A stretch of 64,000 nucleotides of DNA from Candidatus Scalindua arabica (GTDB taxonomy: Bacteria > Planctomycetota > Brocadiia > Brocadiales > Scalinduaceae). The notes beneath the pieces were generated by a model that was not told the DNA's origin, did not search any database, and saw nothing but the letters and a program-made list of their open reading frames with translations. The translations under genes and the position numbers were made by a program. The stretch lies in the NCBI GenBank assembly GCA_018263435.1, contig JAANXD010000073.1, positions 1-64,000 on the forward strand. The letters run 5' to 3'. Numbering within the stretch: position 1 is the first letter of the stretch; every line of letters starts with the position of its first letter. Shown piece after piece: positions 8,309-16,812 of this stretch.

Positions 8309-10011
8309 TCTTCAGTCACATCTCCGTTGGATGAAACATAGAATATTTTCTCTGTCTTGCTGAGGTTTATTGTTTCTCTAAGAATTTTTTTCTTTTCGTC
8401 TATTATGCTGCATTGTCTCAAGTATTCATTCAGAAATCTTAATCTATCCGTTGTCGAGATAAGTTTCGGGGTGGACAGGTTCATCTGTACAAGATTCTTG
8501 ACCCTTTTCCGGATAGTTATTTCTTCTTCAAAAGAGACTTTATCAAAATCCAGGAATGTAATGTAGGGCGATTTGCCTTTCTCTTTTACCATGATATTAC
8601 ACGTCTTTAAATCATGATGGAAAACATTATGGTTGTGCATCCTTCCAATAGTCTCTGCAAGATAATTTATAAGTATCCTTTTCTTTTTAAACTTACTCGA
8701 TGATGATTTATCATGAAAATTCTTCAATATGTATCTGTCCATTTCCAGACAATCCCTGGCATTCTCCATAATCAGATAGCTGTTTGTAGTAATCCCCAAT
8801 ACTTTCTTTTCCATTAAGGCCAGTGGTTCAGGTGTATTGAAGCTGTATACCGATAAGCCATTACCAGCAATCCACGCCTTCTTTCCTGCAGAATTACAGA
8901 AGATATTCTTTATAAGGCACCCCACACAACTTACCTTATATTGCTTTACTACAACACTCTGGATTTTCTTATTTTTAAGAGGTAACCTGGTTAAGGCAGT
9001 CTTTGAGTCGCGTTTCATGACTTTGTCCTTATCACCACTCACCAATGCATTGTGATGTTTCTCGATCAGCCCTGCAAAGCGGTTTGCATCATAACCTTTC
9101 CGGAAGAATATCTTCATACTGGCAGAACTTTTCCTTGAAAAAACACTGCTTTCCTTCAGACATCTTTTCAGTCTGCTTCTATAATGGATATTCCTTATTC
9201 TTGAAGATTGCAATTCTATCTGTCTTACGAGTTCGCCTTCGTCCGTAATGTTACCAAGTGTATTACTCCCATACGATCTAAGAAAATCTAATTTATCAGA
9301 TTCTGTTAGTATGGATGATAATGAGTTAAAAATCTGTGCGAGGTTGTACCGTCTCTTACGACAGGACATTCTGTTCAGAATTTTTACGCGGTGAAGGTCC
9401 ATTAAATAGAGGTCACAATCATGGATTGAAGAGGATTGCTTGTTTTCAAATTTTATCAATATGTTTCCTGCATGAAGGTCGTAGTGGCAAACCCCTTTTT
9501 CGTGAATATCCCTTATAAATCGTGCCAGTTTATAAAGCAGCTTCTTCTTTTCGGCCTCTTTATCCTCTGACAAAGAAGCACCTTCGAAGTTGGCCTGGCA
9601 GAATCCCATGAGTGATTCACTATTTATGACGGCCTCTGTAACCAACAGGCTATATGTTCCTTTTTTTGCCATTGCAAGCGGAAGGGCGGTATTGATATTC
9701 TTACTTAACATCGTGTTCCCTACCTCCCACTCTGTCCTTGTTCTGGTTGGTACAAACAGATATTTGATGTAATCACTATAGCCACCTCTCTTGAAATACT
9801 TGATGTATATTCCATTTTCACTTACATTTGAATTTGGCACTGAAATTACCGACCGTATCCTGTTTTCTTTTATTAAGTTATATTGCTTTCCATTAGTGCC
9901 AGAACTGAAGTCATCAAGATTTATCTTATCCGTAATGCTTTCATACCCTTTTCTTACAGTCCACTGCGCTCCATCCTTCATTGTCCATGTTGACATAGTA
10001 CTATTATACAT
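8302..10011 (-). CDS. Double-domain WaaP/Kdo-kinase-like protein
   Basis: 569 residues with two successive kinase-like domains of the lipopolysaccharide kinase (WaaP/KdkA) type. Domain 1, about residues 45-300, has a candidate ATP lysine (K71), the catalytic loop HYDLHAGN (176-183) and the metal motif MDLHR (204-208). Domain 2, about 340-560, has K356, HHDLKTCN (465-472) and LDFDK (487-491). Family members normally have one domain of about 250 residues and phosphorylate inner-core heptose or Kdo. Both copies keep the main catalytic residues, so both may be active. Context between a GT9 heptosyltransferase and a GT2 gene supports lipopolysaccharide core phosphorylation. It has no signal peptide, so it should act on the cytoplasmic face. 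Confidence 0.85.
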   Translation of the reverse strand: MYNSTMSTWTMKDGAQWTVRKGYESITDKINLDDFSSGTNGKQYNLIKENRIRSVISVPNSNVSENGIYIKYFKRGGYSDYIKYLFVPTRTRTEWEVGNTMLSKNINTALPLAMAKKGTYSLLVTEAVINSESLMGFCQANFEGASLSEDKEAEKKKLLYKLARFIRDIHEKGVCHYDLHAGNILIKFENKQSSSIHDCDLYLMDLHRVKILNRMSCRKRRYNLAQIFNSLSSILTESDKLDFLRSYGSNTLGNITDEGELVRQIELQSSRIRNIHYRSRLKRCLKESSVFSRKSSASMKIFFRKGYDANRFAGLIEKHHNALVSGDKDKVMKRDSKTALTRLPLKNKKIQSVVVKQYKVSCVGCLIKNIFCNSAGKKAWIAGNGLSVYSFNTPEPLALMEKKVLGITTNSYLIMENARDCLEMDRYILKNFHDKSSSSKFKKKRILINYLAETIGRMHNHNVFHHDLKTCNIMVKEKGKSPYITFLDFDKVSFEEEITIRKRVKNLVQMNLSTPKLISTTDRLRFLNEYLRQCSIIDEKKKILRETINLSKTEKIFYVSSNGDVTEDW

Positions 10012-10045
10012 TTTCTAACTTGACAGGAATCTCCATCCTAAATCT

Positions 10046-11122
10046 TTAATTTAAAATGGAAGTTTGTTTGTACTCTTTTTTTGAATTTAATACTTCGATG
10101 CATGCCTCTACGACCTTTTCTGGTGATATACGGGTCATACAACGGTGGTCCGTAGGACATATCTTGAGCTGGCATGGTGAGCAATCAACATCTTCCCTTA
10201 TAACTTTGCCAATCTCATATTTAGACTCTGCATATCTGGGGTCATTAGAACCCATCAGCACGACAACAGGCCGATTAAGCGCTACTGCAAAATGTCTTGG
10301 CCCTGAGTCCAAGGTTATTAGGAGCATACACCGCTTTACGATTGCCTTAAAGACATCAAGGGAGATTGAGGCCCTTGAAAGATTGATTAAGCCTTTTTTA
10401 GATAATCCCTCTATTTCATCAGCAAGCTCTATTTCGCCAGGACCGGAAGTCAGGACTATATTACAATCAACAGATTCTTTTAATAAATCTGCTGTTCTGG
10501 CAAATCCCTCCGCAGTCCAGAGTTTCGCAGAGCCGTAAGAGGATCCCGGACTTATCAGGATAAAGGGTTTTTTATCAATATTGAATTTCTCTAATAACTT
10601 ATTCGCACTATCTTCACATTCTCTGGATATAAGCAACTCTAACTTCTTCGAGCCTATCTTACAGCCAAGCTGAGTACATAATTTCAGATAATAATCTCCC
10701 ATATAAGTTGGCAGAAACTTTCCGTTTTCACTCAGCCTCTCTATGCCATCTGTCAATAAGAGGGAACGGGCGTCGCGCCTGTATCCAATGCGCCTGCTCA
10801 CACCACCCAGCCATACCATAAGAGCGGAACTGAATGAATTAGGGAATAAAATCCCCATGTCGAATCCTTCCTGCCTGAGTTTGTAGATTAAGCCTAAGAA
10901 ATCCTTTGTGCTTTTTCTCCATCCAGAATCAAATTCGATAACCTCATCAAACCAGGAAGAACCATCTATTATTCCTTTTAAATTCTTTTTAATCAGCAAA
11001 GTTATGTGCGAACCGGCAAAGTTCTCCCTGATACACCTGAATGCAGGAGTTGCCATCACAACATCACCTACCCAATTGGGCGCTCTAACGAGTATTTTCT
11101 TTGCCATACTTAACTGTTCCAT
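10046..11122 (-). CDS. waaF: Family 9 glycosyltransferase, ADP-heptose:LPS heptosyltransferase (WaaF-like)
   Basis: Transfers heptose to the lipopolysaccharide inner core at the cytoplasmic face of the inner membrane. 358 residues. N-terminal acceptor domain starts KKILVRAPNWVGDVVMATPAF; the C-terminal nucleotide-sugar domain carries LISPGSSYGSAKLW near residue 190 and the family signature TLDSGPRHFAVALNRPVV near 280. A final cysteine-rich stretch (CSPCQLKICPTDHRCM) is common in WaaF-like members. An internal ATG five codons in (11107) is an equally good start. It is the first gene of the GT9-kinase-GT2 run. Confidence 0.9.
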   Translation of the reverse strand: MEQLSMAKKILVRAPNWVGDVVMATPAFRCIRENFAGSHITLLIKKNLKGIIDGSSWFDEVIEFDSGWRKSTKDFLGLIYKLRQEGFDMGILFPNSFSSALMVWLGGVSRRIGYRRDARSLLLTDGIERLSENGKFLPTYMGDYYLKLCTQLGCKIGSKKLELLISRECEDSANKLLEKFNIDKKPFILISPGSSYGSAKLWTAEGFARTADLLKESVDCNIVLTSGPGEIELADEIEGLSKKGLINLSRASISLDVFKAIVKRCMLLITLDSGPRHFAVALNRPVVVLMGSNDPRYAESKYEIGKVIREDVDCSPCQLKICPTDHRCMTRISPEKVVEACIEVLNSKKEYKQTSILN

Positions 11123-11192
11123 TTTGAACTAACTGCAATTTTATAATGAACTCACATTCAGGTATATACAATTTTTCAATACCTCATTGCTA

Positions 11193-11277
11193 TTGACATA
11201 ATAATATCATTCATATATAGTTACAACAATAATTTATCAAATAGCTGCCAAATAATACAGCATTTAGGCTGTATTAT
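11193..11277 (+). promoter_or_regulatory. Likely promoter with a perfect 10-bp palindrome
   Basis: TTGACA at 11193-11198 stands 15-17 bases before an AT-rich TATATA/ATATAG box. Downstream, at 11252-11277, ATAATACAGC and GCTGTATTAT form a perfect inverted repeat around a six-base loop. The inverted repeat is 17 bases before the ATG at 11294, so it could be an operator or an mRNA hairpin. Confidence 0.45.
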
Positions 11278-11293
11278 CTATGTATAAACGATT

Positions 11294-11923
11294 ATGACAT
11301 ATCATAGAGTGTTGAATAAAAATGATTACGCAGATTTATTAAACCAAGCTTGCAAGTGGTTAGAAGTTGATAAAGGAAGAGCAAAAAATTATATACGGAT
11401 AATTAAAGAATGTGAGACTCTTGAAAATCACGAGTTCTCACAAGAGCATATACTTGGTCATAATGAAAGTTGGGAAATTGTAGATATTTATGAGTTATGG
11501 AAAGAACATGCTGATAATTTTCTGGGAATTGACAAAAAGATTAAAAGAGTATTTAAAAAAGGAACTATCTTACGTGAGAATGAAATTGATACTGAAGGCG
11601 TTAAAAGCTCTTCTATTCATAGAAATAATGCATTTACATATTTTTTAGCTGGAAAGTCAACGACCACCGGCATACAGGCTGTGTCACAATTATTTTTTCT
11701 ACATAATAGGGACAGCTCCTATTTTATATGGGCTCAACTGATTTGTTATACGTTTTCTTTTTTTTTAAAAAGGAAAATATCTATAGATTTCTCTACGATG
11801 AAGGAATCTTACAAAAACTACAATCTCATTTTCAAGTTTGATCCCTATACGGTAATCACCTACTCTGATTCTGTAGTATTTTCCACCACTTGTAAGTTGC
11901 TTAACATTATTTATTTCCATTAG
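11294..11923 (+). pseudogene. Unknown gene, truncated at its 3' end
   Basis: The frame is open for 209 codons but only the first 120 or so look like protein (charged, helix-rich, ending near FTYFLAGK). From about 11,660 on, the sequence changes to repeat-like text (a GGCTGTGTCACAAT word at 11677-11690, then GGGACAGCTCCTATTTT), and the last 50 codons only read the antisense strand of the RelE-type toxin gene. I infer that the original gene was cut near 11,660 by insertion or deletion. I do not recognise the family. Expression of the N-terminal part is possible, since a promoter-like region precedes it. Confidence 0.45.
11675..11720. repeat. Single end of a GGCTGTGTCAC repeat plus REP-like word
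   Basis: CAGGCTGTGTCACAAT matches the terminal sequence of the inverted-repeat element at 47771-47978. GGGACAGCTCCTATTTT follows directly. Both lie exactly where the upstream gene stops resembling a protein. Confidence 0.45.
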
Positions 11924-12034
11924 GTTTGGAGTATTTTCAATCGTATCAATTACCGCCTTAACCTTCTTCAAAATACTTTTATCATTAATCTTTTTAAGGT
12001 CTCTGGAGAAACTTTTCTTAAAGTCAATTTTCAA
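11765..12034 (-). CDS. RelE/ParE-family type II toxin
   Basis: 89-residue basic protein with the family pattern: an N-terminal FKKSFSRDLKKI helix, a middle LTSGGKYYRIRVGDYRIGIKLE strand pair and the C-terminal FVRFLHRREIYRYFPF. R/Y/H residues in the last part are the usual mRNA-cleavage or gyrase-contact residues. Its start overlaps the preceding small acidic gene by four bases, the classic antitoxin-toxin arrangement. RelE-like mRNA interferase activity is more likely than ParE-like, but sequence alone does not decide. Confidence 0.88.
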   Translation of the reverse strand: MKIDFKKSFSRDLKKINDKSILKKVKAVIDTIENTPNLMEINNVKQLTSGGKYYRIRVGDYRIGIKLENEIVVFVRFLHRREIYRYFPF

Positions 12035-12240
12035 GATTTTCCCTCGGTAATGTTAAATACTTCTTCCCTGCTTGTAGATTCGGTGGATTCTCCTTCTTTA
12101 ATTGCATTTGTTAAGGCAATGTCTTCTATTGCTTCTGCGACAATATCGTGAAACATATCCCTTTTTTGATCAATTACCTCTATAAGTGTTTCTTTTAATA
12201 AATTTTTCAATTTTTTTTCATCGACCGATAATTGTTCCAT
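12031..12240 (-). CDS. Antitoxin partner of the RelE-type toxin
   Basis: 69-residue acidic, mostly helical protein directly upstream of and overlapping the toxin gene by four bases. An in-frame ATG at 12252 is rejected because the bases just after it (GGAGGT) form the ribosome site for the ATG at 12240. The N-terminal half (DEKKLKNLLKETLIEVI) resembles small RelB-like or Phd-independent antitoxins that lack a clear DNA-binding domain. Identification rests on position, size and charge. Confidence 0.75.
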   Translation of the reverse strand: MEQLSVDEKKLKNLLKETLIEVIDQKRDMFHDIVAEAIEDIALTNAIKEGESTESTSREEVFNITEGKS

Positions 12241-12301
12241 TTTGACCTCCATTCTAATTTGAAATATAACATTAGACGCCAGTTTGTGTTAATCTAATAA
12301 T

Positions 12302-12544
12302 CTATTTAGGTATATAATCAATATTTTCACCAATATCCTCAAGTTTATTTTGTCTTTCCAATTCTTTCAATTGTTTAAAATTTTTGTACGTTTCGTCAAT
12401 TAAGATATTCCTTTTCTGTAGATACTTGGGCAGAGGAACATTAATATCTTTGTTTTCTCTACAAATATCAAGATATCTTTTTATTATTTCCAACTCTCCT
12501 TTTGCTTTTTCTTGTTTATTACGATACCATAAATCTTTAACCAT
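12302..12544 (-). CDS. Small hypothetical charged protein
   Basis: 80 residues, rich in Lys, Glu, Asn and Leu, predicted mostly helical. No family recognised. The ribosome site is poor (AGAGA only two bases from the ATG). It begins just after a fragment that looks like the first codons of a hicA gene, so it may itself be a chance frame or a transferred fragment. Confidence 0.35.
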   Translation of the reverse strand: MVKDLWYRNKQEKAKGELEIIKRYLDICRENKDINVPLPKYLQKRNILIDETYKNFKQLKELERQNKLEDIGENIDYIPK

Positions 12545-12604
12545 TTCTCTTTATTGGTACTTTTAATATCCGCGGCAATGCGACAACCGTTGATAACAGG
12601 CATT
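12545..12604 (-). pseudogene. Remnant of hicA start codons
   Basis: Five bases after the hicB-like stop an ATG opens MPVINGC, matching the usual HicA opening (MPVISGRE-type), but the reading then loses similarity and no HicA domain (dsRNA-binding fold with the GSH motif) follows. Suggests that the toxin gene was deleted after its first codons, leaving the antitoxin. Confidence 0.4.
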
Positions 12605-12607
12605 TTC

Positions 12608-12811
12608 TCACCTTTTTTTCAACCCGACTGTCACCCAGAGTTCTATAGCATCAATAAGATTTTCCCTGGCTTCTTCATAATTCTTGCCCTGGGTAAAACA
12701 CCCTGGGAGGTCTGGCGCTTCAGCAACAATTACATTGGAACTTTCGCCTTTTTCATAAATGGCATTTTTCAAGACTTCAATTATATATTTTCTAAAAGTT
12801 ACTGTCTTCAT
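12608..12811 (-). CDS. HicB-like antitoxin, orphan
   Basis: 67 residues with the compact HicB N-terminal fold: an opening strand, the core VIVAEAPDLPGCFTQGKNYEEARENL and the helix DAIELWVTVG. This is the usual sequence of partial-RNase-H-like HicB domains. The C-terminal DNA-binding domain present in long HicB proteins is absent, as in many short members. No intact HicA is adjacent, though a few hicA-like codons follow. Confidence 0.82.
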   Translation of the reverse strand: MKTVTFRKYIIEVLKNAIYEKGESSNVIVAEAPDLPGCFTQGKNYEEARENLIDAIELWVTVGLKKR

Positions 12812-13063
12812 AGAAATGAAAAATAGCCTAAAGAATTACACTTTGTCAATAAAAACCCTCAGAAAAACTGATATTTTAAACTTCTCGCCAGTTTAGATGT
12901 CAGGCAGGGTGTCACGCCAAGGGCGGATCTGTCTCAGGCATGACCTGACCTATATTATCTTTCTGTGTAATGTACTCGGTGCCTTTTATCCGCGTCTATC
13001 TGCGTCCAGAATTTTCACTGTCTTTCTCTATTGGTGCCAATCCGTGAAATTCGTGTCTAAATC

Positions 13064-14431
13064 TTAACCGACGTTATTGTATTCCCTTACACGGAAACGG
13101 ACGCCTAATTCTTCGGCTATTTTCCTACACCCCTCAACATCGATTCCAGGCATGCCCACTATGGAAACCATTACGTCAGGGATATTGTCTCTTGCTTTCT
13201 TGATGAATGAAATCAGGGCTGGGTATGCCTTTCCATCAAATTCAGAATGGCAGAGTTTCTGGTAATCTTCCTCAATATTTGTATTAAGGCTGATACAGAT
13301 TGTGTCTATCAAGCCTTTTAGCTCTTCACATATAGACCTGCCATTGATCAGGTCTCCAAGGCCATTTGTATCCAGCCTGACGGTAACACCCTTCTCTTTT
13401 AAATACCCGGCAACTGACGTCAATACGTCCATGCGTTCAGTAGATTCGCCAAAACCGCAGAATACCACTTCATCATAACCGGACGGGTCTCCAATGGCGT
13501 CTATCAACTCTTCAACGGTCGGATCTTCTTTCAGGCCGAGATAATAACCCTTTACGTATGGAGCTGTCTCCCTTGAGCAGAATACACATCTGTTGGAACA
13601 CCTGCTTGTTATATTCAGATAAAGAGAGTTTCTGATAACGTATGCAATCTCTCCTTTGGTATTAACCGTACCGATCCCAAACAGATTCTTTGCGCTGAGA
13701 GCAGTAACCCTCTTAATATCTTCAACCGATAATTTATACAATTCTGCAAGAACCGGAATAGTATATTGAAGATAAGAAGGTTCGTTGCGTTTACCTCTCT
13801 TTGGCTGTGGTGCAAGAAATGGACAGTCTGTTTCCAGGAGCAGCCTTTCTACTGGAACGGCTTTCAGGGCTTCCCTTAAATTATCAGCCTTGGGAAAAGT
13901 TATTGGGCCTGCAAATGAAATGTGGAATCCAAGTGTCAGGAACTCTTCTGCATCTTCCACGGTACCGGCGAAACAGTGAACAACACCCTTTACCTTGCCA
14001 TTATATTCACGGACGATTTCAAGGCAGTCATCACTTGCTTCACGGTTATGAATTATAACCGGCAGGTTGTGTTGTAGTGACAATTCTATATGCTGGCGAA
14101 ACAGGCGTTTCTGGTCTTCCTTCTTACTTCTGTCACGATAGTAATCAAGCCCAGTCTCTCCAATCGCAACGACCTTGTTCCCACCTGCCAATGCCTCCAA
14201 CCGGGACCATACCTCACCGGAAACTTTCGAGGCCTCATTAGGATGTATGCCTATACTTGCATAAATCTGCTCATATTGTTTTGCCAGTTCAATAGATTTA
14301 ATGCTGGAGGCAACAGTAGTTCCAACGTTGATCATGTATTCAACGCCGACCTCTCCCGCACGCTCTATTACTTCGTCAATATCGTCTCTGTAATCCTTAA
14401 AATCCAGATGTGCATGAGTGTCAATTATCAT
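13064..14431 (-). CDS. TatD-family nuclease fused to a TatD-associated radical SAM domain
   Basis: 455 residues with two enzymes in one chain. Residues 1-255: TatD metal-dependent hydrolase, with HAH (6-8), GETGLDYYRD (91-100), IIHNRE (126-131), HCFAG (152-156) and the catalytic aspartate in TDCPFLAP (201-208). Residues 262-455: radical SAM domain with CxxxCxxC cysteines C278, C282 and C285, followed by VVFCGFGESTER and VRLDTNG. This matches the family known as TatD-linked radical SAM protein, usually a separate neighbour gene. The substrate of the radical SAM half is unknown; TatD proteins are 3'-5' exonucleases with roles in DNA repair and D-aminoacyl-tRNA-like hydrolysis. Confidence 0.9.
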   Translation of the reverse strand: MIIDTHAHLDFKDYRDDIDEVIERAGEVGVEYMINVGTTVASSIKSIELAKQYEQIYASIGIHPNEASKVSGEVWSRLEALAGGNKVVAIGETGLDYYRDRSKKEDQKRLFRQHIELSLQHNLPVIIHNREASDDCLEIVREYNGKVKGVVHCFAGTVEDAEEFLTLGFHISFAGPITFPKADNLREALKAVPVERLLLETDCPFLAPQPKRGKRNEPSYLQYTIPVLAELYKLSVEDIKRVTALSAKNLFGIGTVNTKGEIAYVIRNSLYLNITSRCSNRCVFCSRETAPYVKGYYLGLKEDPTVEELIDAIGDPSGYDEVVFCGFGESTERMDVLTSVAGYLKEKGVTVRLDTNGLGDLINGRSICEELKGLIDTICISLNTNIEEDYQKLCHSEFDGKAYPALISFIKKARDNIPDVMVSIVGMPGIDVEGCRKIAEELGVRFRVREYNNVG

Positions 14432-14507
14432 AAGTATTTAAGCTTTTCCAAACGAAGCTACACAAATAATAGTTGGTAGAAGTTAAATTCCAGCAACATT
14501 TAATGTA

Positions 14508-14632
14508 AAAAACGAAATCCGAAGCTCGAAACTCTAAACAATATCAAATGACCAAACACGAATCTCAAAACAAAGGATTTATTTCACAATCTATTTCTGG
14601 TTTCGTATTTCGATATTCTTATTCCGGATTTC
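14508..14632. repeat. Dispersed CGAAATCCGAA / TTTCGATATTC repeat, copy 2
   Basis: Spacer between the TatD fusion and yraN. Left part ACGAAATCCGAAGCTCGAA, right part TTTCGTATTTCGATATTC then TTCCGGATTTC: an imperfect inverted repeat with the same words as the copy at 2203-2372. No gene. Confidence 0.6.
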
Positions 14633-14730
14633 AATAATAGCAATAGAAAAATGAAGAATTAAAGATTTTCAGTAAAGTTTAATTCAATGATATTGCACAG
14701 ATAGAGTAAACTGAGTAAATCAAGGTGTAT

Positions 14731-15120
14731 TTAGAAGGCTCCATCTGCCGTAAATGCGTCTTTGAACAATTCGATATTCGGGTTGGTATCGTCTTCTTTA
14801 AACAAGATTGAAACAACGTCAAAACGATAATCTATGCCTTCGATATGATTTATTGCCAGGTAGTTTAACGAAGTCTTGATGATCCTTTTTCTTTTTTCTC
14901 TCGTTACCGCCAGTTCCGGCGGGCCATAATTCTCTGACTGGCGAGTCTTTACCTCTACAAAACTAATAGTACCCTTGTCATATGCGACAATATCAATTTC
15001 GCCGTATCTGCTGACATAATTCCGCTTAAGTATTTTATATCCACTCTTTTTCAGGAACTTCGCAGCCAGGTTTTCACCCTTTATACAAAGTTCTTTTGGA
15101 TTCAGCTGATCACTTTTCAT
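14731..15120 (-). CDS. yraN: YraN/UPF0102 family endonuclease-like protein
   Basis: 129 residues with the restriction-endonuclease-like core of UPF0102: GENLAAKFLKKSGYKIL near the start, then RNYVSRYGEIDIVAYD and FVEVKTRQSENYG, giving the E-x-D and E-x-K acidic/lysine site. Relatives are found next to ribosomal and tRNA-processing genes, as here: the start overlaps rplS by 11 bases. Biochemical role in most bacteria is unproven; a nucleic-acid-processing function is the usual inference. Confidence 0.92.
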   Translation of the reverse strand: MKSDQLNPKELCIKGENLAAKFLKKSGYKILKRNYVSRYGEIDIVAYDKGTISFVEVKTRQSENYGPPELAVTREKRKRIIKTSLNYLAINHIEGIDYRFDVVSILFKEDDTNPNIELFKDAFTADGAF

Positions 15121-15610
15121 CCTTCTTTTTAGTAGCTTTAGCCTTGGCTTTCGGAGCTTTTGCAGCCGTTTTAGCTATTACAGCCTTTTCAGGATTTGCT
15201 GTTTCGGCTGATTCATCAGCAACCACAACAGGAGCCTTTTTCTTAACACTAGTTGCTTTCTTCTCTCTTCTGCGAATTTCCTTCAGTCGTGCACCCTTTC
15301 CTTTTCTATCACGCAGGAAATACAATTTGGCACGTCTTGTTTTGTGACTCTTTTTCACTTTTACATCAGCTACATTTGGAGAGTGTACTGGAAATATCCG
15401 CTCTACACCCTCCCCCTGCACTACTCTTCTAACGGTAAACGTTTCCCTGGGCCCACTTCCTTTTCTTTTAATAACCACGCCATTAAATATTTGAATACGC
15501 TCCTTATCACCCTCAACTGTCTTAACGTGCACGTCTACCAGATCACCAACCTTAAACTGCGGCACTTTCTCTTTCATGCTCTCTTTATCAACTACATCAA
15601 TTATATTCAT
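15110..15610 (-). CDS. rplS: 50S ribosomal protein L19 with Lys/Ala-rich C-terminal extension
   Basis: The first 115 residues are a normal L19 (KVGDLVDVHVKTVEGDKER, IQIFNGVVIKRKGSG, TFTVRR, GVERIFPVHSP, RRAKLYFLRDRKGK), located at the interface of the two ribosomal subunits. Residues about 117-166 are an added tail rich in Lys, Ala, Val and Glu that ordinary L19 (about 115 residues) lacks. It lies 34 bases downstream of trmD, the usual order. The tail is probably unstructured and may contact rRNA. Confidence 0.95.
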   Translation of the reverse strand: MNIIDVVDKESMKEKVPQFKVGDLVDVHVKTVEGDKERIQIFNGVVIKRKGSGPRETFTVRRVVQGEGVERIFPVHSPNVADVKVKKSHKTRRAKLYFLRDRKGKGARLKEIRRREKKATSVKKKAPVVVADESAETANPEKAVIAKTAAKAPKAKAKATKKKDEK

Positions 15611-15644
15611 AATACTAACTCCTTTGCATAAAGTATTATCTCTG

Positions 15645-16334
15645 TTATTTAATTTTATCTTCCAGTAAGTCCGGCCTTCTCCCCTGAGTTCTCGTAATGG
15701 CCTCTTTTCTTCTCCACTCTTCTATCTTTGTATGATGCCCGGATGTCAGGATTTCAGGAACCTTCATCCCCCTGAATTCTGCAGGCCTTGTATACTGTGG
15801 ATATTCCAGATGTCTGTTCACAAATGACTCATCCTGCAATGAACTGTCTCCGCCTAATACTCCCGGAAGCAATCTCACAACAGAATCTATTACAACCATT
15901 GCAGGTATCTCTCCACCTGTAAGTACATAATCACCTATTGAAATTTCACGTACATCTATCCCTGATCGTATTCTTTCATCAAACCCTTCATAGTGTCCAC
16001 AAATTATCATTAAACGAGCCTTTTTCGATAAATCGTCAGCAATTTCCTGTGTAAGCGTTTCTCCCTGTGGCGTCAGTAATATCTTTGTCGATACCACATC
16101 ATCCTGCGCCTCCACAGCCTCAACTGCGTTAAAGACAGGCTCAGGTTTCATAACCATGCCGGCGCCCCCACCGTATGGTTTATCGTCCACACACCTGTGC
16201 TTATCATTTGAGTAATCCCTGATATTGTGCAGGTTGAAATTCACAAGCTCTTTTTCACCTGCAATCTTCATGATGCTTTCACCCAATACATTGTGAAACA
16301 TCTCAGGAAACAGTGTTAAGATATCTATTCTCAT
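15645..16334 (-). CDS. trmD: tRNA (guanine-37-N1)-methyltransferase TrmD
   Basis: Trefoil-knot SPOUT methyltransferase that makes m1G37 in tRNAs with a G36 and so prevents +1 frameshifting. 229 residues. Signatures: [13 protein letters not shown] at the start, [14 protein letters not shown] at residues about 50-63, the knot with [10 protein letters not shown] and [13 protein letters not shown], and the catalytic Asp region SLQDESF. Followed by rplS as in most bacteria. Confidence 0.96.
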   Translation of the reverse strand: MRIDILTLFPEMFHNVLGESIMKIAGEKELVNFNLHNIRDYSNDKHRCVDDKPYGGGAGMVMKPEPVFNAVEAVEAQDDVVSTKILLTPQGETLTQEIADDLSKKARLMIICGHYEGFDERIRSGIDVREISIGDYVLTGGEIPAMVVIDSVVRLLPGVLGGDSSLQDESFVNRHLEYPQYTRPAEFRGMKVPEILTSGHHTKIEEWRRKEAITRTQGRRPDLLEDKIK

Positions 16335-16386
16335 AATTTATATATAAATTCTGGATTCCTTGCGAAAAGTCCTCGGCGCCTTTTGT

Positions 16387-16417
16387 CCCCGCCTAACAAA
16401 CTGGCGGGCAGGCGGGG
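16387..16417. repeat. GC-rich inverted repeat in the trmD-rpsP spacer
   Basis: CCCCGCCT at 16387-16394 pairs with AGGCGGGG at 16410-16417, with further GCC/GGC pairing possible inside. It sits in the 167-base gap where rimM is usually found. It has no U-run on either side typical of a terminator, and looks like a REP-type insertion. Confidence 0.5.
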
Positions 16418-16501
16418 AAGCAAGGCTACCTCCCTCTCGGGAGGACTCCAACTCAGTTTCAGGATTAAGACGCAACAAGCAAGTGGCTAAAGTAAGCTAA
16501 A

Positions 16502-16756
16502 TTATTTTTTTAAAGCGATTTCATTCTTTTTGAGGATGCTGGCTACTGTTTCGGTTGGTTGAGCGCCTACGCTAAGCCAATACTCTATCCTCTCTCTCTT
16601 TAAGACTACCTTCTTTGATTCATCTTTTTCCATTGGATCATACGTTCCCAGCTGTTCGATACTTCTTCCATCGCGCTCTTCACGTGCATCAAAGGCACAA
16701 ATCCTGAAGAAAGCCCTGTTTCTCCGTCCCATTCTCTTTAATCTAATTTTTACCAT
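16502..16756 (-). CDS. rpsP: 30S ribosomal protein S16
   Basis: 84 residues, normal length. VKIRLKRMGRRNRAFFRI at the start and the IEQLGTYDPMEK segment are diagnostic, with ERIEYWLSVGAQPTETV near the end. Lies 56 bases downstream of ffh, upstream of trmD; rimM and the KH-domain gene that often separate these are absent. Confidence 0.96.
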   Translation of the reverse strand: MVKIRLKRMGRRNRAFFRICAFDAREERDGRSIEQLGTYDPMEKDESKKVVLKRERIEYWLSVGAQPTETVASILKKNEIALKK

Positions 16757-16812
16757 AAAACATTCTCCCTTTCTTAATTTAAGTATTAATATTCTTATTT
16801 AACTGTTTATAC

